From Lentilactobacillus fungorum (GTDB taxonomy: Bacteria; Bacillota; Bacilli; Lactobacillales; Lactobacillaceae): a DNA stretch of 64,000 nt. The translations under genes and the position numbers were made by a program. The notes beneath the pieces are model-generated. The model was not told the DNA's origin. It saw only the letters and a program-made list of their open reading frames with translations, and did no database searches. The DNA is taken from assembly GCF_016860605.1 (NCBI RefSeq), contig NZ_BNJR01000012.1:310001-374000 (forward strand), written 5' to 3'. This document shows positions 50,301-57,876 of the stretch, piece after piece (within the stretch, counting starts at the first letter, position 1; each line of letters begins with the position of its first letter).

Positions 50301-52690
50301 ATTATGCCGTCACCTTGAGTAAGACTGGTCTGGCTAAGTTGCAGGCCGCTAACAAGAACACCGCAATTGATGCCAAGAGTGTGACTGCGGGGACGTTCAC
50401 GATTACCCCAGCCAAAGTAACGGTCACTGGGCCAACGGTTACCAAAGTCTACGACGGCAAGCCGTATAGCGATCAAACCAAGCTAGTTGCCACGGTGACT
50501 GATAAACCGGCCAAAGGGGTGGATGTTGTTTACCAGTTAGCTGATATCAGCCAAGACGTTAACGCTGGTAGTTATGATATCGCTGTAACGGCCGATGCCA
50601 AGGCTAATCCAAACTATGAGGTGACCGTGGTGGCCGGCAAGTTGACCATCACGCCAACGGCAACCACGGATAAAGTTGTGGTTGACGGCGGAACCAAAGT
50701 TTATGACGGTGACGCCAGCACAGATCCAGCCACTTTTGAAGTGACTTTACCTAGTGGGATTGTAGCGCCAACGGCTGGTTGGACGAAGGATGACTTTGAT
50801 ACGACGGGGATTACCAGCCAAAATGTTGGTAATTATCCGGTCACCTTGAGTCAGGCCGGATTAGCCAAGCTACAAGCCGCTAATGTCAATACCGCGATTG
50901 ATGCTAACAACGTCACGGCTGGGAAGTTTACGATTACGAAAGCCCCAATTACGATTACTGGGCCGACTTTAACCAAAACTTATGATGGAAAGCCATACGC
51001 TGGGGTAGTGACTGCAACGGTTGCCGGCCAGCCAGCCAAGGGTGACCAGGTGACCTACCAAGTTGGTGACCTTAGCCAAGATGTGGCGATCGGCAATTAT
51101 CCGGTTAACGTCACGGCCGCCGCTAACAACAATCCTAACTACACGATTACCATTAAACCGGGCACGTTGACGATTACGCCGGCACCAGTTGACAAGAGCG
51201 CGATTAATTTACAACCCAAGGCGAAGACGTATGACGGCGATGCCAGCACCGACCCAACCACTTTTGAGGTCAAACTTGATGATGGCTTGGTTGCGCCTAA
51301 AGCTGGCTGGACCGCTGCCGACTTTGATACCACTGGGATTACCAGCCAAAATGTGGGGGCCTACGCGGTTAAGTTAAGCGCTCAAGGCTTGGCTGATCTG
51401 CAGCAGGCCAACCCAACCAAGGCGATTACCATGGCCGACGTGACCAACACGCAATTTATCATTACCAAAGCCAACGTGACGATTACCGTGCCGAGTGTCA
51501 CGAAGCAGTACGATGGCCAACCATACTCCGGCACTATCAATGCCACGATTAGTAACAAGCCAACTAAGGGTGACGACGTGAAGTACACACTTACTGATAT
51601 CAGCCACGATGTTGAAGTTGGCAGTTATGATGTGACGGCGACAGTTGATGCGAACGCTAACCCGAACTACAACGTTGAGGTCATCCCAGGCAAGTTGACG
51701 ATTACTGCGGATTACAAGTTGACGATTAATTACGTTGATGAAAAGGGCAAGCCAGTTGCCCCGGCCACGACTAAGGACAACATGAAGACTGGCGATGACT
51801 ATACATCTAAAGCCATCGTCGTTCAGAAGTATTACTTGATTAAGTCGCCGACCACGCCAAGCGGCAAGGTGACGACGAGTGATGTGACCTTGACCTACGT
51901 TTACCGGCTAATTGGGAAGTACATCATTACACCACCAGCTAATCAAGGCGACGTGGCTAACGTCGTTTATCCAAACGATCCAGATGATCCGGCGAAGATT
52001 TTGACGCCGACCACGGGCATTGTCCCTTACATCTCTGGCTATAACGCAGTTGATAGCGATGGTCACATATTGAAATTGGCGGATGCTAAGGATCCAAGCA
52101 AAGGGTACTTGCCACCAACTGCGCCATACGCTACGCCGGATAAGGATACCTATATTACTTATCAAAAGGTGAGTCAACCGACAAACCAGCCAACGACGCA
52201 GCCGACCCAGCCGGTTCAACCAACTACGCAACCGACAAACCAGCCGACCACGCAGCCAACTCAACCGGCGCAACCAACGCAGCAACCCGCCCAGCCGACA
52301 CAACAACCGGCGCAACCAACGACGTCGCCAAAGGAACCCACTAAGACGGCAAACCAGCCGGCCAAGCCAGCGGTTCAAAAGACTAAGTCACGACGAGCTA
52401 AGGCCAAGGGAACGTCCACGACTAAGCAGGCCGCAACGCCGATGAGCAAGCAGCAAATTGCCAAGACGCCGGTCAAGGTCGCTGGGATGTACAAGCCAAA
52501 ACCAGCTCAACAATTAAATCAAATGAAACAAGTTTCAAACTCGAAGCAGGCTGCTAACCAACAACTAGCCGCCAAGCGACTGCCGCAAACTGGCGATAAT
52601 CCAGATAACGGGGCCGTGCTTCTAGGGGTTATCGGCATGCTTAGCACAATTGGGCTAGCAGCATTGCGGAAAAAGCGCCGGCAAGATTAG
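44372..52690 (+). CDS. Giant LPXTG surface adhesin with MBG and MucBP domains
   Basis: A cell-wall-anchored protein of 2772 residues. The KxYKxGKxW-type signal is KLYKKGKLWLVAGISM (residues 24-39), usually linked with the accessory Sec (SecA2/SecY2) route. A Thr/Ser/Ala-rich stretch follows (60-170), then a helical domain (170-365) shared with the next adhesin. A low-GC module occupies about 370-1186. Five pairs of MBG-like repeats run from about 1570 to 2446, then a MucBP-type region, a Pro/Thr/Gln-rich wall linker, and the sorting signal LPQTGDNPDNGAVLL with a hydrophobic span and the tail KKRRQD. It probably mediates adhesion or aggregation; the ligand is unknown. Confidence 0.9.
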   Translation: MNRYQYNTRLFRDSLEKQEHYKLYKKGKLWLVAGISMFTTGLSYTMLTSHPVHADTTATYDGDAQAADASTAATAVATKPDVNTTSTNQTSDSAQTSTAANTASTTSTATTQSSATAASNPTGEITGTSSSSTQAATDNQATQTSQAAQSSQASSTKDTTSIQAPTSTKVGRVDKHAKNELKVKKTSYKKLTKYSKQSAQTIINQANKAIKATQKQIAKGNTIAGAKSDDNIPQDDALTAISTHQKAEQAQVLKTVKAAQKLAIKNKKQATTKLNTALAVVANMHDELNQATALVAADKKGVKAHVVANAKAAYNQVSVPNGTSAKVDDYGDLIITASNARSYNQVLKTIHKQGLTGSFRQIVDPAEAASLTLSGPTGITTTDTDGNITIDRSKATGQGGVNVSVTFNISGNKGDKFFVTTPNAPGSVSDSSIATSVQNSDGSTTTTWTLDQDNVTKKENLNFEYGRTPAYVYNDLSKSPDTGNFWPGANTPDAETDNGVVPDGTILPISYGGTNIDTQYKKVTLDNKRTIDAMSLGSPQGSSAKKAGQNYTYVLSFRSNVTGFNSLGVVTAVIDLPANFVFDSDETDYIQRNSYRSGIGVNSFKVLPGNKLQITSGGQNHAWAFNDSTINFAGHYTDGTTGSQTFKVESFKTAYLPGGDGKAPVVNDNGGEKQFTTQSSDFNSGHLYDFPNTTFTDTLTTNNTTSLLIIDRGINASNTLLIGSTTNNVLANFRVANTGNTTVDPTYTIKIPNGVDSTGINLPLNQAINSNWPKDTTYDVTVNYSDGSYQTFTKLGSGTTVSSINGTDVQLMTIPTNAHVTNYVITQSKQIAPDNFMGTQYNAIGDGDEAWWVESTNINDNDIVADAFTVLGNVGTKNVAPVTDGQKLSINLNIADKNSSYTTSYDSTFTATDKSTAELSFNSAPGSVTPGQTFTTYLTNGYGSGFNTQISANLNANAFRDSKGQVINKPSATDPNDQTSYSGNSRSIFEPVIYITTPAQTKLVPNAKTGLPITEAGIGWNGVNDTPKVSTFVNADGLTVTKMDYTGTGFEWTPLNQGMALTFKVNDDAVSAFVPWNNSEATGDGSYNGISYVNNRDFKNSGLTSSNNSATKFGTTGESVAVVMVKGDAVSNARQTSLSDLQNLYIQTADGQKITGLSAIQNGGMPGPTGAGTLVNDSKLSGYFFINAPQSMILNGTIQDNQSFGSSYSANGVNNPMKNDAQSIRLRLANNTANTSTNVGGVINLPTEVTANSGDTPGKFALQLTGAAKEGKSTSGDTTTTLYSTGKATLSADGKYVTLADGNKYYFNSADGKSTTTADDLMTANKVTDWSKIVGIVTSIPKLASQDMADVILPVKDPDSANDRGKQVTIPTAFRVDGLNNVNGSITDSFTTTAHIKNVDQDGNVINGFPGSNGGYSDDGMATPPTGVAGSKILNNIPTIPGYVFTTTDGDTTIKLDGSSTLVNHFQVDQATLTTKGRPKGELTDTAFGNTAANTGDKTATGTDTITFKYTDKDLAANGGVYQVTGPDGKDYATLAEALAANPTFDLKSDATGATQTFTVTFTQTPVDQDSIILQPKTKQYDGDASTDPTTFDVKLANGVVAPTAGWITADFDVTGITSQNVGSYAIKLSAQGLTDLQKANPTKVISMADVTNTQFTITKAPVTITVPTVTKTYDGQPYTDTLTAKVEGEAAKGDKVKYSLSDLSKDVDVGSYDIDVTADAAANPNYDIKVVAGKLTITPTATTGNVVIGNQTKVYDGDASTDPTTFEVTLPKGMTAPKDDWVAADFDTSKITSQNVGSYEVTLSQTGLAKLQAANPNTAIDANSVTAGKFTITPAPITITGPTVTKVYDGQPYTDKTKLVATIAGKPKAGVDLTTPQLGDISKDVNVGDYEISVTVDTAANPNYAITTKPGQLTITPSTTTDKVVVDGGTKTYDNDASTDPTTFKVTLPKGMTTPKDGWTKDDFDTSGITSQNVGNYAVTLSKTGLAKLQAANKNTAIDAKSVTAGTFTITPAKVTVTGPTVTKVYDGKPYSDQTKLVATVTDKPAKGVDVVYQLADISQDVNAGSYDIAVTADAKANPNYEVTVVAGKLTITPTATTDKVVVDGGTKVYDGDASTDPATFEVTLPSGIVAPTAGWTKDDFDTTGITSQNVGNYPVTLSQAGLAKLQAANVNTAIDANNVTAGKFTITKAPITITGPTLTKTYDGKPYAGVVTATVAGQPAKGDQVTYQVGDLSQDVAIGNYPVNVTAAANNNPNYTITIKPGTLTITPAPVDKSAINLQPKAKTYDGDASTDPTTFEVKLDDGLVAPKAGWTAADFDTTGITSQNVGAYAVKLSAQGLADLQQANPTKAITMADVTNTQFIITKANVTITVPSVTKQYDGQPYSGTINATISNKPTKGDDVKYTLTDISHDVEVGSYDVTATVDANANPNYNVEVIPGKLTITADYKLTINYVDEKGKPVAPATTKDNMKTGDDYTSKAIVVQKYYLIKSPTTPSGKVTTSDVTLTYVYRLIGKYIITPPANQGDVANVVYPNDPDDPAKILTPTTGIVPYISGYNAVDSDGHILKLADAKDPSKGYLPPTAPYATPDKDTYITYQKVSQPTNQPTTQPTQPVQPTTQPTNQPTTQPTQPAQPTQQPAQPTQQPAQPTTSPKEPTKTANQPAKPAVQKTKSRRAKAKGTSTTKQAATPMSKQQIAKTPVKVAGMYKPKPAQQLNQMKQVSNSKQAANQQLAAKRLPQTGDNPDNGAVLLGVIGMLSTIGLAALRKKRRQD
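45480..47930 (+). other. Low-GC module inside the giant adhesin gene
   Basis: From about 45480 codons switch to A/T at third positions (AAT, GTT, TTT, ATT), and near 47930 they switch back sharply to G/C-rich choices. Coding frame is unbroken. The segment encodes the part that would be displayed farthest from the wall. It looks like a foreign segment joined into an older gene; the edges are estimates by eye. Confidence 0.7.
49081..51712 (+). repeat. Five tandem units of about 530 bp encoding MBG-like domain pairs
   Basis: Each unit encodes an A domain (K-x-YDGDASTDPTTF) and a B domain (TVTKxYDGQPY). A domains begin near 49086, 49610, 50145, 50680 and 51205; B domains near 49365, 49890, 50420, 50950 and 51475. 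DNA similarity between units is high, favouring copy-number change. Confidence 0.88.
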
Positions 52691-52715
52691 GCACTTTTGA
52701 AGCAGTGGCTCGAAG

Positions 52716-52753
52716 GTGAGTGGCTCCGTTTCCCCTCAAATGGAGCCACTCAC
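52716..52753 (+). terminator. Strong hairpin after the giant adhesin gene
   Basis: GTGAGTGGCTCC pairs perfectly with GGAGCCACTCAC. There is no T-run, so it may act as a weak terminator or as an RNA end stabiliser. The rest of 52754-52982 has no gene; its AT-rich end (TAATATGATG) probably holds a promoter for the next gene. Confidence 0.55.
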
Positions 52754-52982
52754 TCCAACATGGTGGACCACTCTGCCTCCCCTGACAGAGTTGCCCATTA
52801 GCCCGAATTACCTATCGAGCATACCCATCGGGCAGACGACTTTGGCCGCCTGTCCTACATAGTAAAACCCATAAATGAACCATCGCCCAACTATTGGGCA
52901 CACATAACGGTTAATCAGTTGAGGGACGGTTAATCAGGTTAAACAGCTGTTTGATCAGCTAATATGATGAAATGAGGGTGTT

Positions 52983-55900
52983 ATGGATATGAAACGATAT
53001 CAGTATAATCAAATCACCAAGGCAGAGCCCCACGTGGTTCGCTACCGCCTTTATAAGGCCAAAAAGCAGTGGGTCGTTCAAGGGATGACCACGGTGGCTT
53101 TATTATTGGGGGTTCACGAGGCACAGGTCCACGGGGTGCCGGGGGTGTTTGCGCCAGATATCACCACCGCAAAGGCCGATACGGTCGATGACCAAGCTGA
53201 CTCAACAGCACCAGCGACTCCGGCAGCTCAGAGTAATCAAGCAACTGACCAACCAGCGCCTGCGGTTAATACCCCAACGGCCACAGTGACTCCAACTGTT
53301 GTCAGTGAGCAAGGAGATCAAGCCACCCAGACGCCAACTCAGCCAGTGACAACGAGCTCGACTGACCAAACATCAGTGACTACTTCGACTGATGGGACCC
53401 CAGTTGTGACGCCAACGGCTACAGTTGAAGCGACTGCGCCGACGGCCACAACGGATACGCCGACTGGTACGCTGACTGCGACGTCAATCCCTAACCAAGC
53501 TGCTAGTCAAACTGTGCAGACGCAAAGTAACCAGACACAAAGTGACCAGACGCAACTAACGCCAAAGACTACTGTGACAGCCGTTAAGACGTCAACGGTG
53601 AAGGCATCAACGGCGAAGGCAGCGATCTCAAAGGCGGCTACCATCAAAGTAAAGAGCCCGGCTGATTTTAACCGTAAAGCGCAAAGGATGACTAACCAAG
53701 CGCAAAAGATTACCAAGCAAGTAAATCAAGTGGTCAAAGCCGATGCCAAGCAGGCAAATGCCAAAACCAACGATCGAATTGTCCATAATTCTGGTTTAGA
53801 TGCACTATCTGCCCACGTCAATAATGAATTTAAGCAGGTCAAACTCACGCTAAGCCAGCCATCAAGCCAACAAGCTCAAAAGTTGGCAGCGATGCAGGCA
53901 ACTTTGACTCAGGCTAACAATTTGTTGAAGAGCATGCACGCCGAATTAGACGTTGCTAACAAGATGTTGGTGGAAGACAAGCGAGGCGTCAATGCCCGAT
54001 TCGTTTCGGATGCTAAGGCCACTTTAAATCAGTTAGTGTTGCCAGCGAACACCACGGCCAAAGTTGATGAATATGGCGACTTGGTGGTTACCACGAATCA
54101 ACATACCAGCTATCAAGCCGTGTTGAATCAATTGACTTCAAAGGGATTAACCAAGCAGTTTAGAAATGTGGTGGATCCAACCCAGCTTTATTATGGGATT
54201 AACAGCTATTCAGACGCGGAATTGTTAGCCCAGGCTAAGCTCAATATTGATGCCAAGTTAGCGCCGTTAAAGATTACCCAAGACGTTAGTGACAGCAAAG
54301 AGCCGCCATTTTATCAAGCGGCCAACATTACATACTACAATAGCCTGGTCCCTTACTGGCAAAAGCTGCAAACGGCTTATAATTCTGGCAGTGCTGCTGA
54401 CATGATGTTAGCGGCCGCCGAATATCTTGGCGCGGTTCAAGCGATTCAAAATTATTCCGATGGGCAACTAGGCGCTGGTTCTGACCAAAAACAAGCAACG
54501 GATAATACGTCGTTTGCCTTGATTATGAATGTTGACGAATATGATAACCCAATCTTTACGGAAACGACGGGTCGGATTAAAACTGGCGATTTATTGAATC
54601 ATGCCGGGGTCGTGGTTGATCCGACAAGTTCAGCAACGGATACGGGTTCTTACGTCAACACCCTTCTTTCGCCAAGTGGCCTATCAGCCGCAACTTATTT
54701 TGTGGGCAAAGTCGGCGATGACATTGCCAATCCGACAATTAAAGCAACCGTTCCTAACTTTACTTACCAGAGCACCGATTATTCAACGGGTCAGTCGAAG
54801 CTGGTTGATATTACGAATGGTAAAACCCTCCAAGTGGTCGTCAACCACTGGACCAGTTCGGCGACACCGGTAACCACAGCCATTAAGGCAACCGTTGGCG
54901 ATGTGACGAAGGTCGAAGATGGGACGCCAACATTTGCGACCGTGCCCAAGGTGACTTTAAGTGACGCCGCAGGTACCAAGTTGACGGTTCCCGATTTGTC
55001 CGCCGATGATTTCGATTGGAGCCAAGTGCAAGCAGCCCCAGCCAGCTACCCGATTACGTTGAATGATACTGGGATTCAAAAAATTCTAGCCGCTAACCCA
55101 AATACAACGCTGGCTACCAAAGACATTACGGCTGGCCACGCAATTATTACAGCGAAAGCGGCCACGGCCATTAAGGCAACCGTTGGTGATGTGACGAAGG
55201 TCGAAGATGGGACGTCAACATTTGCGACCGTGCCCAAGGTGACATTAAGTGACGCCGCAGGTTCAACATTGACAGTCCCCACTAATTTGACGACTGCCGA
55301 CTTTGACTGGAGCCAAGTTAAGTCGACGCCGGCCAGCTATTCGATTACGTTGAATGATGACGGTATTCAAAAGATACTAGCCGCCAACCCGAACACGACG
55401 CTGGCTGTCGATGACATTACGGCTGGCCACGCAATTATCACAGCGAAAGCGGCGACAGCCATTAAGGCAGCCGTTGGCGATGTGACGAAGGTCGAAGATG
55501 GGACGCCAACATTTGCGACCGTGCCAACGGTGACTTTGAGCGATGCCGCAGGTGCCAAGTTGACGGTTCCCGATTTAACAACTGATGATTTTGATTGGAG
55601 CCAAGTAAAAGCAGCCCCAGGTACTTACACCATCACCTTGAATGCTAAGGGGATTCAAGAGATTGAAGCTGCCAATGAGAATACGACGTTGGCCGTCGAA
55701 GATATCACCGCCGGCCACGCAATCATTACCCCCAAGGCAGCGACCGCGATTAAGGCCACGGTTGGCAACGTCACTAAGGACTATGATGGCACAATCAATT
55801 TTAATGATATGCCAACGGTTGAATTGAGTGGCCAATCGAAGCTGACCACGCCGACCTTCACAGCCACTGATTTTGACTGGAGTTTGGTCAAAGCAGACGC

Positions 55901-57764
55901 CGGCACTTACAAAGTGACGTTGAACGCGACGGGGATGAAAAAAATTACCGCTGATAATGCCAATACCACTTTGGCAGCTAGTGACGTCACTGCCGGGCAA
56001 GTCACGATTAATCAGGCGGCGATTACTATTACGGCCGTCAATGCCAGCAAGACGCAGGGTCAAGCCGATCCGAAGTTGACGGCCACAGTGAGCGGCAAGC
56101 CAGCCAGCGGTGCAGCCGTTCAATACACGGTCAGCCGGGATGCAGGTGAGACGCCGGGGACCTATGCCATCAAGGTAGTCGCCAGTGAGAAAGCTAATCC
56201 GAACTATGCCATAACTGTTAAAGATGGTACCTTTACGATCTCACCCGCCGATAAACTTACGGTGACGGTCGGCAATATCGATAAGACCTATGATGGGACC
56301 GGCTTTGATGCCAAAGTTGTCCCAACAGTCACGTTAGCTGGTGGCGATAAGGTCAACACGCCAACGTTTGTTCATGATGACTTCGACTGGGACAACGTTA
56401 AAGCCGATGCAGGCATTTACAGCGTGACCCTTAACGCGGCTGGTTTAGAGAAGATCGCCGATGCTAATAAGGGGGCAAAGGTCACCGTAGTGGCCGGTAA
56501 CGCCGTGATTAAACAGGCGGCCGTCACGATTACGGCTAATGACGCAACGAAGGTCGTGGGTCAAAAGGATCCAGAGTTATCAGCTACCGTCACCGGGAAA
56601 CCAGCCGCTGGCGCCCCGCTCGTTTATACAGTGAGTCGAGCTGCTGGCGAAACGGCCGCTAAGTACGATATTACGGTGACTGCCACGGCTGCGGCTAATC
56701 CGAACTATTTGATCACAACGGCCAAAGGCACCTTCACGATTACTGCCGCTGATACTTTCAACTGGACGGCTCATTACGTTGATGGGGATGGTCATCAAGT
56801 GGCTGATCCTGTATCGAAAACTGATTTGCATGCGGGTGATGCTTACAAGACAACTGCCAAGTACGTTGACGGCTACTATTTAACTGCCGAACCAGCTAAC
56901 GCGACTGGCACGATTAAAGCTGGTGATGTGACGGTCACCTACGTTTATCACAAAGTGGGCAGCTTCACAGTTACCTCACCAAGCGGCCAGACGACTACGA
57001 TTGCCTATTCGGTGGACCATGATGACCCAACCAAGGTAGCCGCTCCAGCTGGCCAAGTCGTCCCGTATGTAAAGGGCTATAACGCGATTGGGCCAGGCGG
57101 TAAATTAACGCTGGTTGATCCTGCTGACCCAACCAAGGGCTACGCTTGGCCAGCCATTACACAAGCCGGCCAGCCGACTGCCATTACCTACGTCGCTGTT
57201 AATAATGGTGGTAACGGTGGGAATAGCGGGAATTCTGGCAATAACACCAACGACAACCAAGCAAGTGGCACGGTGACGCCAACGACTAATAATGCTGGTA
57301 CGACGACTAATCAAACGAACAACGAAACTAATTCGACACCAGTGACTACTGACCAAACGGCTAGTCAATCAAGTAACCAGAAGAAACCGGCAACGGCCAA
57401 GCAGGCGAAACCGGCTGCCCGAGCTGCCCAAAAGCAGGCCACGGGTAAGCCAGCCGTTCAAAAGCGCGCGACTGCCGCTAAAGCGAATGGCAAGACCGGT
57501 CAATCAACGATTAGCCGTAACGCTGCCACTTTGAAACCGGGTCGATCAGCTTTGGCTAACCAGTCGGGCAAGCAGGGCGTTTCGGCAGCAAAGTTAGGTT
57601 CAACTAACCGGAGCGGTCAAGCACTTTCTGGCCAATCTCAAGTTGAAACAGCCACGAGGTTACCGCAAACCGGTGATGCAAGTTCGACAGCCTTAACTTG
57701 GTTAGGCGCTATGTTAGCTGGATTTTTAGGATTATTTGGCCTCAAGCGCCGCCGACGAGGATAA
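52983..57764 (+). CDS. Second LPXTG surface adhesin with MBG and MucBP domains
   Basis: It has 1593 residues. The signal region RLYKAKKQWVVQGM is a variant of KxYKxGKxW. A Thr/Pro/Gln-rich segment (residues 60-200) is followed by the helical domain shared with the giant adhesin, up to FRNVVDPTQ. A unique domain (400-630) follows. Then come four similar repeats (AIKATVGDVTKVEDGT, 54879-56020), further MBG-like units (VNASKTQGQADP, IDKTYDGTG, DATKVVGQKDP), a MucBP-type pair, a Gly/Asn-rich linker, and LPQTGDASSTALTW with the tail KRRRRG. Sorted to the wall by sortase. Ligand unknown. Confidence 0.9.
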   Translation: MDMKRYQYNQITKAEPHVVRYRLYKAKKQWVVQGMTTVALLLGVHEAQVHGVPGVFAPDITTAKADTVDDQADSTAPATPAAQSNQATDQPAPAVNTPTATVTPTVVSEQGDQATQTPTQPVTTSSTDQTSVTTSTDGTPVVTPTATVEATAPTATTDTPTGTLTATSIPNQAASQTVQTQSNQTQSDQTQLTPKTTVTAVKTSTVKASTAKAAISKAATIKVKSPADFNRKAQRMTNQAQKITKQVNQVVKADAKQANAKTNDRIVHNSGLDALSAHVNNEFKQVKLTLSQPSSQQAQKLAAMQATLTQANNLLKSMHAELDVANKMLVEDKRGVNARFVSDAKATLNQLVLPANTTAKVDEYGDLVVTTNQHTSYQAVLNQLTSKGLTKQFRNVVDPTQLYYGINSYSDAELLAQAKLNIDAKLAPLKITQDVSDSKEPPFYQAANITYYNSLVPYWQKLQTAYNSGSAADMMLAAAEYLGAVQAIQNYSDGQLGAGSDQKQATDNTSFALIMNVDEYDNPIFTETTGRIKTGDLLNHAGVVVDPTSSATDTGSYVNTLLSPSGLSAATYFVGKVGDDIANPTIKATVPNFTYQSTDYSTGQSKLVDITNGKTLQVVVNHWTSSATPVTTAIKATVGDVTKVEDGTPTFATVPKVTLSDAAGTKLTVPDLSADDFDWSQVQAAPASYPITLNDTGIQKILAANPNTTLATKDITAGHAIITAKAATAIKATVGDVTKVEDGTSTFATVPKVTLSDAAGSTLTVPTNLTTADFDWSQVKSTPASYSITLNDDGIQKILAANPNTTLAVDDITAGHAIITAKAATAIKAAVGDVTKVEDGTPTFATVPTVTLSDAAGAKLTVPDLTTDDFDWSQVKAAPGTYTITLNAKGIQEIEAANENTTLAVEDITAGHAIITPKAATAIKATVGNVTKDYDGTINFNDMPTVELSGQSKLTTPTFTATDFDWSLVKADAGTYKVTLNATGMKKITADNANTTLAASDVTAGQVTINQAAITITAVNASKTQGQADPKLTATVSGKPASGAAVQYTVSRDAGETPGTYAIKVVASEKANPNYAITVKDGTFTISPADKLTVTVGNIDKTYDGTGFDAKVVPTVTLAGGDKVNTPTFVHDDFDWDNVKADAGIYSVTLNAAGLEKIADANKGAKVTVVAGNAVIKQAAVTITANDATKVVGQKDPELSATVTGKPAAGAPLVYTVSRAAGETAAKYDITVTATAAANPNYLITTAKGTFTITAADTFNWTAHYVDGDGHQVADPVSKTDLHAGDAYKTTAKYVDGYYLTAEPANATGTIKAGDVTVTYVYHKVGSFTVTSPSGQTTTIAYSVDHDDPTKVAAPAGQVVPYVKGYNAIGPGGKLTLVDPADPTKGYAWPAITQAGQPTAITYVAVNNGGNGGNSGNSGNNTNDNQASGTVTPTTNNAGTTTNQTNNETNSTPVTTDQTASQSSNQKKPATAKQAKPAARAAQKQATGKPAVQKRATAAKANGKTGQSTISRNAATLKPGRSALANQSGKQGVSAAKLGSTNRSGQALSGQSQVETATRLPQTGDASSTALTWLGAMLAGFLGLFGLKRRRRG
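54879..56020 (+). repeat. Four tandem units of about 288 bp in the second adhesin gene
   Basis: Units start near 54879, 55167, 55458 and 55745. The first three carry VEDGT where the fourth and other MBG domains carry YDGT, so three copies seem to descend from one altered unit. Confidence 0.8.
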
Positions 57765-57793
57765 CCATTAACTTGAAACAAGCTTAAAATCAC

Positions 57794-57840
57794 GAAACTG
57801 GGCCAATTCGGCGATCGGATTGCCGAATTGGCCCAGTTTC
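57794..57840 (+). terminator. Perfect 19-bp inverted repeat after the second adhesin gene
   Basis: GAAACTGGGCCAATTCGGC pairs with GCCGAATTGGCCCAGTTTC. There is no T-run, so termination is uncertain. Confidence 0.55.
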
Positions 57841-57876
57841 GCGCTACATACAAGCTAGAAAGAAGATGAACCGTTC

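Noticed and set aside
49682-52378. Long minus-strand frames opposite the adhesin repeats
   Set aside because: They arise from the periodic codon use of the repeats; no starts with ribosome sites, and low-complexity Trp/Arg-rich products.
44372-52690. Giant adhesin as a serine-rich repeat protein of the SRRP class
   Set aside because: The repeats are MBG-like domains, not long Ser-rich tracts. Only the KxYKxGKxW signal is in common.
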